Part shown: positions 18,360 to 27,868 of the stretch, piece after piece | Position numbering within the stretch: the first letter of the stretch is position 1 | Layout of the letters: each line of letters starts with the position of its first letter | NCBI GenBank assembly: GCA_910588405.1 | Contig: CAJUPT010000019.1 | Location: 1-54,376, forward strand | Reading direction: 5' to 3' | Length of the DNA: 54,376 bases | Source: an uncultured Lachnospiraceae bacterium | Lineage (GTDB): Bacteria > Bacillota > Clostridia > Lachnospirales > Lachnospiraceae | Notes under the pieces: generated by a model | The model's input: only the letters and a program-made list of their open reading frames with translations | The model's database searches: none | What the model was told of the DNA's origin: nothing | Translations under genes and position numbers: made by a program

Positions 18360-18447
18360 TATAATATCACCATAGGCCATGAGCAGTGTCAAAATGCAGT
18401 CTGACAAATCGACTGCCCGCAGACAAATTTTAAAAATTGCATTTTGA
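18360..18447 (+). promoter_or_regulatory. Upstream region of the SNF2 gene: -10 box and inverted repeat
   Basis: A TATAAT (18360-18365) lies about 115 bases before the SNF2 start. Downstream of it TCAAAATGCA (18389-18398) and TGCATTTTGA (18438-18447) form a perfect 10-base inverted repeat, with GTCTG/CAGAC nested inside. If the transcript starts near 18372, the repeat would form a leader hairpin ending about 30 bases before the start codon. No convincing -35 box is seen. Confidence 0.35.
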
Positions 18448-18479
18448 TGGGGCACCGGAAAATACATGAAGGAGCGCAT

Positions 18480-21400
18480 ATGAAATTATCCCAGGACAGC
18501 ATCAGACAAGCCGCCGAGAACGAAACCGCCTTTCTTGCAGGAAAAAAACTGTATGAATGGCAAAAAGCAACCATTCATAAAATCGACAGTTTTTGGAAGA
18601 CAGAAATCTATATCACCGCCTCCGTCCATGAAAGCAGCGCCGGAAAGGAATCAGTTTACAATACAAGAATCTTTCTGAAAAACGGCGCCATAGACAACTG
18701 TCTGTGCAGCTGCCGCAATCAGGAAATCCAACAAAAAGCGTCATCGGCGCGTATTGCCGGATACTCCATAGCGAAGGGCCACCTGTGTCGTCATGGCGTT
18801 GCCGCCGCTCTCGCCTATCTGGAACAGACCCAGGCCCAGGGGCAGCGGCCCGCTGTCACCTCCCCGCAGGTTCACAAAATATTAGACAGCTATCTGAACC
18901 GGGAAAAATCCCGGATACTTTCTGCCGAAAATAAAGGAGCTCTGCATTTATCCCCCTGCCTTGTCATGAAAGCCGGACAATGCTTCCTCTCTTTTTCTCT
19001 GCGTATAAGCACAAGTATCAGCATCGGCAGGCAATATCCGGTCAAAGATCTAACTGCCTTTGCTCATGCTGTGGAGACCGGTTCCTGGCTAACTTACGGA
19101 AAAAATGCGGGCTTTTATCACGGGATCGACGCTTTTTCACCTGACAGTCGTGAACTGGTCAGAACCGTACAGGAGCTGGTTCAGGAAGAATACGGAGATT
19201 TCAGACAGTCCTCTACCAGAGCTTATGAACACCGTATCAAAAACAATGCCCATCCGAGCGAAATTCCCATAAGCAGACGCCAGGCAGACGCCTTCTTCCG
19301 CTTATTCGCCAACCAATATCTGGAAGTCAAAAATGGAATAGGCGATATCAAACTGTTCAGCGTCAAAGAGGCAGATCCCGTCATCAAAGTTATGTTCGAG
19401 CTGCTTTCAGGAAACGGGGCAGCTATTTGGCTGGAAAAAGGAGATAACAAAAGCGCCGATATCAACCGAGACTGCAATAAGAAAAGTAACGTCAAACATA
19501 ACAATGGCAGCGATGAAAGCGAAAATGGCAGCAGCGACACACTGCAAATGTTCTCGTCATACCGTCGCGTATTCCTGCTCATCAGCAGCGAGCAAACTTT
19601 ATATTGCTGCAGCGAAGCCTATTCCAATGATATGGGCATCTTTCTGGACAGCCTGATCAATCGAAGCGAAACCCAACGGCGGGAGGATCTGCACCTGGCC
19701 GCATTGACAGGTGTATCCGCCTTTCGGAATACCCACTGTCAAACCGGCCTCTCCCTAATCGGAAAACGAGAGCTGCCCGCCTTCCTGGCCCGTGTACTGC
19801 CTGTTTTGCAGCGATACTGCCAGGTAGAGCAAGTAACCCGGCCGAAGACAGCATCCAGACAAGGACAGCGAAATCTGACAAAACAGCTTCAGGAAGGGCT
19901 GACGAAGCAGGAGCAAACATTGCTTTCGCTGATTCCCGCACCTTTAGAAGCCTATTTCTATATCGATAGCCCTAACCCAAATACGCTCACCCTGTCTGTT
20001 ACCTACCGTTATGGAGAAATTAGTTTTTCTCCTTTGGCACAAAAACCTCCTGCGCCGGATTACCGGGACGAAGCCAGGGAGCTGAAAATCAGCCAGATCA
20101 TAAAGCGCTACTTTAAGGAACGTTACTTTCATACAGACTTATTCGTAATCGAGGATGACGCCGAGCAGATCTATCTGTTTCTATCCAAGGGCCTTGACCA
20201 GCTCAAAGCGGAAGGACAGACCGAGCTTTCCTCTGCCGCCGTCGCTTTGACCATCCGGCCTTTACCACCTGTTCACGTAAACTTAACGTTAAAGGGAAAT
20301 TGGCTTCAGCTAGAGGTTGACCTAGAAGGAATGAGCCAGGAAGATATCAAAAACATTCTGGCACAATATGAGCAGAAAAAGCCTTATTACCAGAAAAAAG
20401 ACGGCACTTTTTTGTCTGTCTCCCAGGAAACCGCCAGAACTTTGCAGGCGCTGTATCAGGGGGCGGAGGACACAGCTGACGCCGGCCATTCTTTTATGCT
20501 GCCGGCAGGGCGGCTCTGGTATGTGAACTGGCTTCTGGAACAAAATAACTGTGCTGTTAAAACTACGGATGATTATGCGGACCGGCTGTTAAAAGCGTTG
20601 GAAGATGGTATGGAGCAGAGACATGACAATGCATATGACAGCAAATACATGAACAAAAGCAATGAAATAAACAGCCACAAGAAAAATAGCGAAAATAATA
20701 TCAGTGCAGATAATAATGAAAGCATCCATTATAGCAATGGCAAACACAATGATGAAAGCTTCTACTATAACAACAGGCACAATGATGAAAATATTAACGA
20801 ATCGTATGACAAAACTACGCCGATACCGAACACCCTAACCCACATTCTGCGCCCCTACCAGAAAAATGGCTTTCGCTGGCTGTCCTCTTTAGATCGGCTG
20901 GGCTTCGGCGGAATCTTGGCCGATGACATGGGGCTCGGAAAAACCATTCAGATTCTAGCATTGCTGGTCTCTGAAAAAGAACGACAGCCCGACGAGCATA
21001 TCCCGTCTCTGGTCATCTGCCCCTCTTCCCTAGTCTTTAACTGGGAACAGGAATGCCGCCGGTTCGCCCCTTCCCTGACTGTGCTGGCAATCACCGGAAA
21101 CAGCTTAAATAGGCAGCATCTGCTTGCGCAGGCCGTGGACTATGATCTGCTGATCACCTCCTATGACCTGTTGAAAAGAGACGCCCTTTTGTACCAGCCC
21201 TTCCGTTTCCGCTACCAGATCATTGATGAGGCGCAATATATCAAAAACAAAAAAACCCAGTGCGCAAAAGCAGTAAAATCCATCCGCTCCGACACACGAT
21301 TTGCCCTTACCGGGACACCTGTGGAAAATCGGCTGGCAGAGCTGTGGAGCATATTTGATTTCCTGATGCCAGGTTTCCTGTTTTCCTACGGCAAATTTAA

Positions 21401-22256
21401 GGAATTGTTTGAGAATCCTCTGACAAAAGAAGAGAGCGGAGAAGCGCTGTCCCGACTCCTGGCGCTGACACGGCCCTTTATCTTACGACGGCTCAAACAG
21501 GAGGTGCTTACGGAACTGCCGGAAAAACTGGAAACCGTCGTGTACACCTCTCTTGACGGCGAACAGAAAAGCCTTTACACTGCGGCGGCTTTCCAGCTGA
21601 AAGCAGCGCTGGAACAGGAGGATGAGGCCAGCCTTCATGCAAACCGGTTCCGGATTCTGGCCCAGCTTACCAGACTGCGGCAAATTTGCTGCGACCCGTC
21701 GCTGTGCTATGAAAATTACAAAGGAGGCTCCGCCAAGCTGTCCACCTGCTTGGAATTAATCGAAAATGCTATCGCAGGCGGGCACAGGCTGCTGGTCTTC
21801 TCCCAGTTTTCCTCTATGCTGAAAATCATTGAAGAGCAGTTAAAAAAACTGGACATTCCTTATTATATGCTGACCGGGGACACCCCCGCCGAAGAGAGAA
21901 ACCGGATTACCTCAAATTTCGGCCAGAATGAGGTACGGGTATTCCTGATTTCCCTAAAGGCTGGCGGTGTGGGACTGAACCTGGCCGCTGCGGACGTGGT
22001 CATCCACTACGACCCCTGGTGGAATGCCGCCGCCCAGAACCAGGCCACCAGCCGAGCCCACCGGCTTGGCCAAAAGCATACCGTCATGGTATATAAACTC
22101 ATCACAAAAGATACGGTGGAAGAAAATATCCTAAAGCTGCAGGCCGCCAAAGAACAGCTTGCCGCGCAGGTAATCGGCGCCCGGGATGCCACAGGGGTGT
22201 CACTCACGAAAAAAGAGTTGCTGCAGATGCTGGAGGTTCAGGAGGGGCTGTTATGA
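18480..22256 (+). CDS. SWIM zinc-finger SNF2-family helicase-like ATPase
   Basis: 1258-residue Swi2/Snf2 ATPase. The frame opens earlier (18444), but the ATG at 18480 has AAGGAG five bases upstream. The N-terminal SWIM zinc finger uses C74, C76, C103 and H105. The middle region matches the bacterial SNF2-associated domain. The helicase core starts near 800: motif I DDMGLGKTIQ near 815, motif II DEAQYIKNK near 915, motif III LTGTPVEN, then the C-terminal lobe VFSQFSSML and GGVGLNLAAAD with RAHRLGQ near 1190. Such proteins move on double-stranded DNA or remodel nucleoproteins; the bacterial role is poorly known. Two hydrophilic Asn/Ser-rich inserts (about 322-357 and 713-782) are unusual. It is a single plus-strand gene between minus-strand units. 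Confidence 0.93.
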   Translation: MKLSQDSIRQAAENETAFLAGKKLYEWQKATIHKIDSFWKTEIYITASVHESSAGKESVYNTRIFLKNGAIDNCLCSCRNQEIQQKASSARIAGYSIAKGHLCRHGVAAALAYLEQTQAQGQRPAVTSPQVHKILDSYLNREKSRILSAENKGALHLSPCLVMKAGQCFLSFSLRISTSISIGRQYPVKDLTAFAHAVETGSWLTYGKNAGFYHGIDAFSPDSRELVRTVQELVQEEYGDFRQSSTRAYEHRIKNNAHPSEIPISRRQADAFFRLFANQYLEVKNGIGDIKLFSVKEADPVIKVMFELLSGNGAAIWLEKGDNKSADINRDCNKKSNVKHNNGSDESENGSSDTLQMFSSYRRVFLLISSEQTLYCCSEAYSNDMGIFLDSLINRSETQRREDLHLAALTGVSAFRNTHCQTGLSLIGKRELPAFLARVLPVLQRYCQVEQVTRPKTASRQGQRNLTKQLQEGLTKQEQTLLSLIPAPLEAYFYIDSPNPNTLTLSVTYRYGEISFSPLAQKPPAPDYRDEARELKISQIIKRYFKERYFHTDLFVIEDDAEQIYLFLSKGLDQLKAEGQTELSSAAVALTIRPLPPVHVNLTLKGNWLQLEVDLEGMSQEDIKNILAQYEQKKPYYQKKDGTFLSVSQETARTLQALYQGAEDTADAGHSFMLPAGRLWYVNWLLEQNNCAVKTTDDYADRLLKALEDGMEQRHDNAYDSKYMNKSNEINSHKKNSENNISADNNESIHYSNGKHNDESFYYNNRHNDENINESYDKTTPIPNTLTHILRPYQKNGFRWLSSLDRLGFGGILADDMGLGKTIQILALLVSEKERQPDEHIPSLVICPSSLVFNWEQECRRFAPSLTVLAITGNSLNRQHLLAQAVDYDLLITSYDLLKRDALLYQPFRFRYQIIDEAQYIKNKKTQCAKAVKSIRSDTRFALTGTPVENRLAELWSIFDFLMPGFLFSYGKFKELFENPLTKEESGEALSRLLALTRPFILRRLKQEVLTELPEKLETVVYTSLDGEQKSLYTAAAFQLKAALEQEDEASLHANRFRILAQLTRLRQICCDPSLCYENYKGGSAKLSTCLELIENAIAGGHRLLVFSQFSSMLKIIEEQLKKLDIPYYMLTGDTPAEERNRITSNFGQNEVRVFLISLKAGGVGLNLAAADVVIHYDPWWNAAAQNQATSRAHRLGQKHTVMVYKLITKDTVEENILKLQAAKEQLAAQVIGARDATGVSLTKKELLQMLEVQEGLL

Positions 22257-22623
22257 GTGAATGATGCAGGCTCCATTCCTAATAGGAAAAAACATAATCC
22301 ACTTCCGACCTGGCTCCCTCACTTCAATAATAATAGAGGGAGCGATATCCAAACACTGCAGTCTCGCCTCCATAATGAGCAGCGGCAGCCGGTCCTTTTT
22401 ATCTTTTTTCCAAACTTTCGTCTGCTTCGCTCAACGCCTTTTTCTATTCGCTGAAAACGGACGCTTATGACCGCTATGCCTGGAATGACATTTGAAATAA
22501 TTTTATGTGGTTTCGTGGGATTTTGCGAAACACTTAATAATTGCTCTTCCTTGATCAAAGTTGTAGAAGGCTACATTTTGTTGGAATTTAAAAATATTCA
22601 AAAGTTATAAGCTGGTGATAGAG
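22257..22623. other. Convergent intergenic region with possible degraded coding remnant
   Basis: This 367-base stretch separates the SNF2 gene (plus) from wecB (minus). On the minus strand a start-less open frame of about 60 codons ends at 22253, containing RLPLLIMEARLQCLDIAP and then VREPGRKW. A different minus frame just upstream reads KKALSEADESLEKR before a stop. Together they look like a decayed small gene, but I recognise no family and the call is weak. No terminator with a strong T-run was found. Confidence 0.25.
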
Positions 22624-23745
22624 CTATCGCGCGATCTCATTTTCACACTTAGATAAAATTATCCTCACAATCCGTTCACTTGCATGCCCATCCCCATAGG
22701 GATTCACTGCTTTCGCCATCTCCATATACTTTTTCGAATCCCTCAACAGTTCACTGGCCATATGAAAGATATCATCTTCTACCACCCCAGTCACTTTCAC
22801 TGTTCCTGCCTCTACAGCCTCTGGTCGTTCCGTCTCTGTCCGCATCACCAAAACCGGTTTGCCAAAGGAAGGAGCCTCCTCCTGAAGTCCACCGGAATCC
22901 GTCATTATCATAAAGCTTCGGGCAATTAAATTATGCATATCCAACACATCCAAAGGATCGAGCAATTCAACCTGAGGGTTATCGTTCAATATCTGATACA
23001 CAGTTTCCCGCACGACTGGATTTAAATGAACCGGATAGACAACCTTTATATCTGAATGCTCCTCTGTCAGACGCCTGATAGCCTGGCAAATATGTTTCAA
23101 CGGTTCACCCAGGTTTTCTCTTCTATGAGCTGTTACCAAGATCACTCTATGCTTTGCATAACCTACTCCCTGTAAAACCGGATTGTTGAATTTATAACCA
23201 TCCTTTACCGTAGTCTTAAATGCGTCTATCACCGTATTTCCCGTGATAAAAATATTTTCACCTACATTCTCTTTTATCAGATTCTCCTCATTACGCTTTG
23301 TAGGTGCAAAATGATAAGTAGCAATTCTGCCTGTCAACAGCCGATTCATTTCTTCCGGAAACGGAGAATAAATATTCCCCGTGCGAAGGCCTGCTTCTAC
23401 ATGCCCAACCGGAATCTGTTGATAAAAAGCAGCCAATGCCGCCGCAAAAGAAGTTGTAGTATCTCCGTGTACTAAAACAATATCCGGTTTTGCTTCACGC
23501 AAAACCGGATTCATTTTTTCAAGTACGCTTGATGTAATTGTAGTGAGTGTTTGACGCTCCCGCATAATATTCAGGTTATAATCCTCCTGGAGTTCAAAGG
23601 CGTCCATCACCTGCCGGAGCATCTCCCTGTGCTGTCCGGTTAGACATACTTTACAGTCTATTTCTCTGTGTCTTTTCATTTCCAAGACTAGAGGACACAT
23701 TTTGATTGCCTCTGGTCTGGTGCCAAATACGGTTAATATTTTCAT
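22624..23745 (-). CDS. wecB: UDP-N-acetylglucosamine 2-epimerase (non-hydrolysing)
   Basis: Interconverts UDP-GlcNAc and UDP-ManNAc. The frame extends to 23799, but MKILTVFGTRPEAIKM at the ATG 23745 is the family N-terminus (373 residues). Catalytic-region motifs are VLVHGDTTTSFA, GHVEAGLRTG, VTAHRRENLG and TDSGGLQEEAPSFGKP. It is the last gene of the polysaccharide locus. With the dehydrogenase gene at 36058-37278 it supplies UDP-ManNAcA. AAAGGCGG lies about 11 bases before the start. A 355-base gap without a recognised gene precedes it. Confidence 0.96.
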   Translation of the reverse strand: MKILTVFGTRPEAIKMCPLVLEMKRHREIDCKVCLTGQHREMLRQVMDAFELQEDYNLNIMRERQTLTTITSSVLEKMNPVLREAKPDIVLVHGDTTTSFAAALAAFYQQIPVGHVEAGLRTGNIYSPFPEEMNRLLTGRIATYHFAPTKRNEENLIKENVGENIFITGNTVIDAFKTTVKDGYKFNNPVLQGVGYAKHRVILVTAHRRENLGEPLKHICQAIRRLTEEHSDIKVVYPVHLNPVVRETVYQILNDNPQVELLDPLDVLDMHNLIARSFMIMTDSGGLQEEAPSFGKPVLVMRTETERPEAVEAGTVKVTGVVEDDIFHMASELLRDSKKYMEMAKAVNPYGDGHASERIVRIILSKCENEIAR

Positions 23746-24100
23746 TTTTATAAACCGCCTTTCTGTGAGAGGCATCGATGGGGTTATGAAACCTACCACC
23801 GCACCTTTCGCTTATTACCTTTTTTACTATACACACCTGTAGGATGCTGGCATACTACAAAACCCGATGACCGCCATTGCCATTCTCTCCGAAGTTGGCC
23901 CAGACATGTCTGTGTTTTCGTCATCGAGGCATCTTGTCTCCTAGGCTGACTACTGTCCCGCAATGACTAAAGCAACAGCAAAATCAAATCTAAAAAAGCG
24001 CCCTGAATTCATTGCTGTCTGGAAAGGCTTGTTTGCCATACACCTTTTTACGGCTGTCCTCCACGCTTAAGTTTCAAATTCCCCCCTCAGATATATTATA
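23746..24100. other. Gap between the SDR gene and wecB
   Basis: 355 bases with no supported gene. Minus-strand frames are short and broken by stops. A 12-base perfect palindrome CAGACATGTCTG lies at 23901-23912. The gap is larger than the others in the locus, so wecB may have its own promoter or a deletion may have occurred here. I see no clear promoter or terminator. Confidence 0.4.
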
Positions 24101-24913
24101 TTACCTCAAACTATCTCCTTCATCACATGGAATTACCGCCCCTGTAATACACTTGCTATTTTTACTCAGCAGAAAACAGATTACTTCCGCAATCTCATGC
24201 GGTACCAAGATTCGTTTTCCTCTTACCGAACTGGTATATAAGTCCCCCTCTACATCTACATGATTAATTTCTGAAGCCGTCATTCCGGGCGCAACTGCAT
24301 TAATCCTTATTCCCTTCAATACATACTCTCTTGCCATCCCTTGTATATAATTAATAATTCCAGCTTTACTGACACCATAAGGACCATAATCCCCCATCAA
24401 TCCCCTATTAGAGGCGGTAACTACGATATTCCCAGAGTTCCCAGAGCTTTCACAATATTTTACAAACTGTTGTATCATGAACAAAGGTGCTTTTAAATTT
24501 GTTGATATGCATTGTTCAAAATCCTTGTTGTCAAAGTCCAATGGAGATTTATGAATATATACACCTGCATTACATACAATTGCTGTAATACGTTTATGAT
24601 ATATGGATTCTAACTTTTTCCAAAGCATAACATAATTCTCTACACAATTAACATCACAAACAAAATATCTGCAATGTCCATTCCCCAATTCCATGCATGT
24701 CTTCTTCAATAATTCTTCCCGGCGTCCCATTATAATCACTTCCGCACTTTGTGTAGTGGCAGCTCTTGCCACTGCCTTTCCGATTCCTGTAGCGCCTCCT
24801 GTAATTAATATAGTCTCACCCTCTAATTTACGCTCGGCAGCAGAAGTTACAATCGATACTTTTACAGTCTGTGCCAAAATTATACGTTTCATTTTTTTCA
24901 AAATATTTTTCAT
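24101..24913 (-). CDS. Short-chain dehydrogenase/reductase in polysaccharide locus
   Basis: 270-residue classical SDR. The cofactor motif is ITGGATGIGKAVARA near 38, NAG appears in IVCNAGVYIH near 115, the catalytic tyrosine-lysine is YGPYGVSKAG near 185, and a C-terminal RINAVAPGMTASE follows. An unusual 30-residue basic/hydrophobic N-terminal extension precedes the Rossmann fold. The substrate is unknown; from context it may reduce a keto-sugar or an alcohol substituent of the polymer. It lies 14 bases after the FrhB-like gene and is AT-rich like its neighbours. Confidence 0.85.
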   Translation of the reverse strand: MKNILKKMKRIILAQTVKVSIVTSAAERKLEGETILITGGATGIGKAVARAATTQSAEVIIMGRREELLKKTCMELGNGHCRYFVCDVNCVENYVMLWKKLESIYHKRITAIVCNAGVYIHKSPLDFDNKDFEQCISTNLKAPLFMIQQFVKYCESSGNSGNIVVTASNRGLMGDYGPYGVSKAGIINYIQGMAREYVLKGIRINAVAPGMTASEINHVDVEGDLYTSSVRGKRILVPHEIAEVICFLLSKNSKCITGAVIPCDEGDSLR

Positions 24914-24927
24914 ATTTCCAAATCGCC

Positions 24928-26088
24928 TCAGCTTTTACTTACTATTCTCTTTATAAAATACTTAACTCTCTCCAATGTGGAAACCTTTACATAATCTTCA
25001 ATCATTTTAGAAAATGGAATTGAACCAAGTTGGGAAAGAAATTTCTCACTTGCAGGATTCATCTTAACTGATGAAACAAAACTTGCATTCCCCTCCAAGA
25101 GCTCTTCAAACTTTCTCTCTTGGCAAAATATGCGGGGTTTTATTTCTTCAAACAATGTTTGTCCCTGTTTTGTATTAATCAATATTAAAGAAGTTCCCCT
25201 ATCATCATCCAACTCATTTGCAACTCCCCAAAAATCAGCAAGAGTAATATCGGAAAAATGATTATCACCCTTATATGGACAGGAACCACAACTTACCCGC
25301 ATATAAAGCTTAGCTCCCAAATATCCCCGCATATATAAATTTTTATATCCGTTTTGTACACAGCTTTTTCCATTTTCAAAATCAATCCGTGTACAATAGG
25401 GTGAACGTTTCCAACCATTTATCTTATATTTAAACCATACCTTGACAATTTTACTGCCAACGTTTTCTTCCAGTTCGTCCAGCCATGCTCTGTAAGCCTT
25501 TGGTGAGTTTACACCAAGGCATATAAAATCAATCAAATACAAATTTTCATAATTCTTATCTCCCAGAAATGCCAAAAGCCCTGCTGTCTGGCAGGGCGCT
25601 CCACAAAATAAAACTTCTTTTCCTCTTTGCAGGAAGTCTTTCACCTGTACATAAATTGTTTTTATGTCACTCTGGACATACTTAGACTGTCTGATTTTTT
25701 CCAAACCTTCCAAGTCTGAAACTATAATATGCTCTACATCACATTTTTGATCATAGGCTGCGCCTGCAGCTACACCGCCTCTCTCAAGAACCATACTCGC
25801 CAGCTCAGAAAATATGCCTCCGGATGTACTGTTATACCGTCTTTCACTGTCCTTTGACCACCCTGCATAAACTTTAACGGGATTTTCTTTGCCTCTATTC
25901 TGTTTTTCCTGATTCAACATAGGACATATCTTTTCGCATATGCCACATTCAATGCAATTTTTATAATCTATAACAGGATATAAAAATCCTGTTATATCAC
26001 TTTCCATTTTAATACAGTGTTTAGAACATATATTCATGCATGCTCCGCAACCGCTACATTTTGACTTATCTGATATCGTTATTGCCAT
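24928..26088 (-). CDS. FrhB-like iron-sulfur protein (F420 hydrogenase/dehydrogenase beta subunit family)
   Basis: 386-residue protein with two N-terminal 4Fe-4S motifs (CSGCGACMNIC and CIECGICEKIC, residues about 11-55) followed by the FrhB N- and C-terminal domains, including the CGAPCQTAGL segment near 165 and CGSCPYKGDNHFSDIT near 280. Family members in polysaccharide loci occur repeatedly beside polysaccharide pyruvyltransferases; their reaction is not established and Firmicutes generally lack F420, so a flavin electron carrier is more likely. The ATG 26088 starts one base after the upstream stop. An earlier TTG at 26106 overlaps that gene and is less likely. Confidence 0.88.
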   Translation of the reverse strand: MAITISDKSKCSGCGACMNICSKHCIKMESDITGFLYPVIDYKNCIECGICEKICPMLNQEKQNRGKENPVKVYAGWSKDSERRYNSTSGGIFSELASMVLERGGVAAGAAYDQKCDVEHIIVSDLEGLEKIRQSKYVQSDIKTIYVQVKDFLQRGKEVLFCGAPCQTAGLLAFLGDKNYENLYLIDFICLGVNSPKAYRAWLDELEENVGSKIVKVWFKYKINGWKRSPYCTRIDFENGKSCVQNGYKNLYMRGYLGAKLYMRVSCGSCPYKGDNHFSDITLADFWGVANELDDDRGTSLILINTKQGQTLFEEIKPRIFCQERKFEELLEGNASFVSSVKMNPASEKFLSQLGSIPFSKMIEDYVKVSTLERVKYFIKRIVSKS

Positions 26089-26089
26089 T

Positions 26090-26713
26090 TTATAAATCCC
26101 ATTCAACTTTCTCCCGAATTATTTTTGCAGGTACTCCTCCAACCAGCGCTTTCTCCGGAACATCTTTGTTTATCAATGAACCTGCTGCAATCACCGCCCC
26201 GTCTCTTATTGTTACACCGGCTAAAATTGTTGCTCCAGCACCAATCCATACTTTGTTTCCGATTCTAATGGGTTTCGTATTTCTTCTCCCATCAATCATA
26301 TGTGCATCAGAATCCATGATAACAACTCCATGTGAGATTGCACAGCCGTCACCTATCGTAATGAATTCATGGCACCGTATCCTACAATCACTGTTAATAA
26401 AAGAACTTCCTATTGTCATTCTTGCATTCTGAAACAATATGATATCGGCGCCATAAAAAATGCTGCTTCTCTCTTTTATTGTGAGCTCGGCATTTTCATC
26501 CAATCTTATTATAGAAGATCGTTTATTATAGATAATGCTGTTTGCGCTTAATGTAAGCTTTTTTCCGATACAAATGATACTGTTATTTCTTAGGAGTAAT
26601 TTTGTATTTCGATCTGCACACAGCATTCCCGATCCGCTAAAATGTCTAGCATAAATTATCTTTAAAATATTCCCATGCAATATCGTTGATATTTTATAAT
26701 ATAATTCTTTCAT
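26090..26713 (-). CDS. Left-handed beta-helix (hexapeptide) acyltransferase
   Basis: 207-residue WcaF/WbbJ-type O-acetyltransferase with hexapeptide repeats from about residue 50. The family C-terminal pattern is GDGCAISHGVVIMDSDAH, then IGNKVWIGAGATILAGVTI, GAVIAAGS and ALVGGVPAKII. It probably transfers acetyl from acetyl-CoA to a sugar of the repeating unit. It is preceded by the propeller gene (17-base gap) and followed by the FrhB-like gene with a one-base gap. No strong ribosome site is visible, as is common in this AT-rich part. Confidence 0.9.
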   Translation of the reverse strand: MKELYYKISTILHGNILKIIYARHFSGSGMLCADRNTKLLLRNNSIICIGKKLTLSANSIIYNKRSSIIRLDENAELTIKERSSIFYGADIILFQNARMTIGSSFINSDCRIRCHEFITIGDGCAISHGVVIMDSDAHMIDGRRNTKPIRIGNKVWIGAGATILAGVTIRDGAVIAAGSLINKDVPEKALVGGVPAKIIREKVEWDL

Positions 26714-26730
26714 AATTCTATCTATTTTTA

Positions 26731-27867
26731 TTAATAACAGGTATTTATATAGTTAGATTCAATAATAGTTTCCGGTATCACATGTTTTCTTTCCGGCCTT
26801 AAAACATAAATTTTAGTTCCCATTGCCGGAATACAGTAAATACTCCCATCCGGCCCCATTGCAGCCCCGGCACATTTCGCTTTTCCTTTTTCCTGCAGCT
26901 TTTTTAAAACAGAAAGCTTTTTTTCCAATGGCTCAAATTCATATATCAAGTCACCATCACCTGGCACTCCTACTATTTTCCCATAAATTCCCAATACAGA
27001 ACCATAACATCCAAACCTTTTGTGTTGAAATATCATTTCTGTTCTATTGGTTTTTGTTTCAATCATCAAAATGCCCGTACCATAGGCACTATATCCATAA
27101 ATATTACCATCCAAAGCAACACAAGCTCCAAATACCATACTTGAGATACATTTACCAATAAAATATATTTTATCATCTGTAGGATCAAGCACCATAACCC
27201 TTTGCTTATATTGAGGGAAAAAATAAATTAAGCCATTTGGGTGAAGCAAAGAACCACAATAAAAGAACCTTTTTTCCTTTTTACTAATCCGAATTTCAGT
27301 CAGTTCTCTAGTATTTAAATTAATTTTTAATATGGAACCCGTATTCCTTGGCGGCTGATACACAATTCCTTCGTTTGTACATACTCCTCCATAATGATGT
27401 TCGCCAGAATAGTTAATCGGCAGCGGTATACATCCTATTACTCTATCAGTATTTCTAAAATCAATACACAATAATTCATTTGAACTCCTTGGGAATCCGT
27501 AAATACGATGATTCCACGCACATCCTCCACTCCATTTAAATGCTCCCTCCGGCAGAAATCCAAGTCTTGAAACACATTCCTCTCCTATATCCAAAACAAG
27601 ACAGTCATTTCCACTATTTGCAATTCCTATAATATGCTGATGGTAATAAACGCCTCCAACCCATTTGTACTCGACTTCAAAATTTTCCTGCAAAATCTCA
27701 CATCTATATTCCCCGCTCTCCAATGATTCCAGATAATCAGTTATATGTTTCCATTGTGAATCCCATATATTTTGAGGTGGTTTTGTACCAGATGTATGAA
27801 TCGCAAACCATAATACAGTCTTAAATTCATATATTCTATGTTTAATCGCTCCCAAAAGACTTCGCAT
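26731..27867 (-). CDS. Seven-bladed beta-propeller protein of unknown function in polysaccharide locus
   Basis: 378-residue protein not matched to a named family by me. From about residue 70 it contains seven repeats spaced 42-46 residues apart, beginning at about 71, 114, 160, 205, 247, 289 and 334. Each has the form G-G/A-x(4-6)-G-x-I-Y-x-x-P-x(3-6)-L-x-I-D (examples GGCAWNHRIYGFPRSS, GAAMGPDGSIYCIPAMG). Seven such units predict a seven-bladed propeller. There is no clear signal peptide; the N-terminus has a short hydrophobic stretch (TVLWFAIH). It is placed between wzx (stop one base before this ATG) and an acetyltransferase, so it is translated with the transport and decoration genes. Function is unknown; binding of glycan or protein is possible. 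Confidence 0.75.
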   Translation of the reverse strand: MRSLLGAIKHRIYEFKTVLWFAIHTSGTKPPQNIWDSQWKHITDYLESLESGEYRCEILQENFEVEYKWVGGVYYHQHIIGIANSGNDCLVLDIGEECVSRLGFLPEGAFKWSGGCAWNHRIYGFPRSSNELLCIDFRNTDRVIGCIPLPINYSGEHHYGGVCTNEGIVYQPPRNTGSILKINLNTRELTEIRISKKEKRFFYCGSLLHPNGLIYFFPQYKQRVMVLDPTDDKIYFIGKCISSMVFGACVALDGNIYGYSAYGTGILMIETKTNRTEMIFQHKRFGCYGSVLGIYGKIVGVPGDGDLIYEFEPLEKKLSVLKKLQEKGKAKCAGAAMGPDGSIYCIPAMGTKIYVLRPERKHVIPETIIESNYINTCY

Positions 27868-27868
27868 C

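Noticed and set aside
22319..22558. 79-codon minus-strand frame as a gene
   Set aside because: Composition is irregular, there is no family match, and it disagrees with the better protein-like stretches in other frames.
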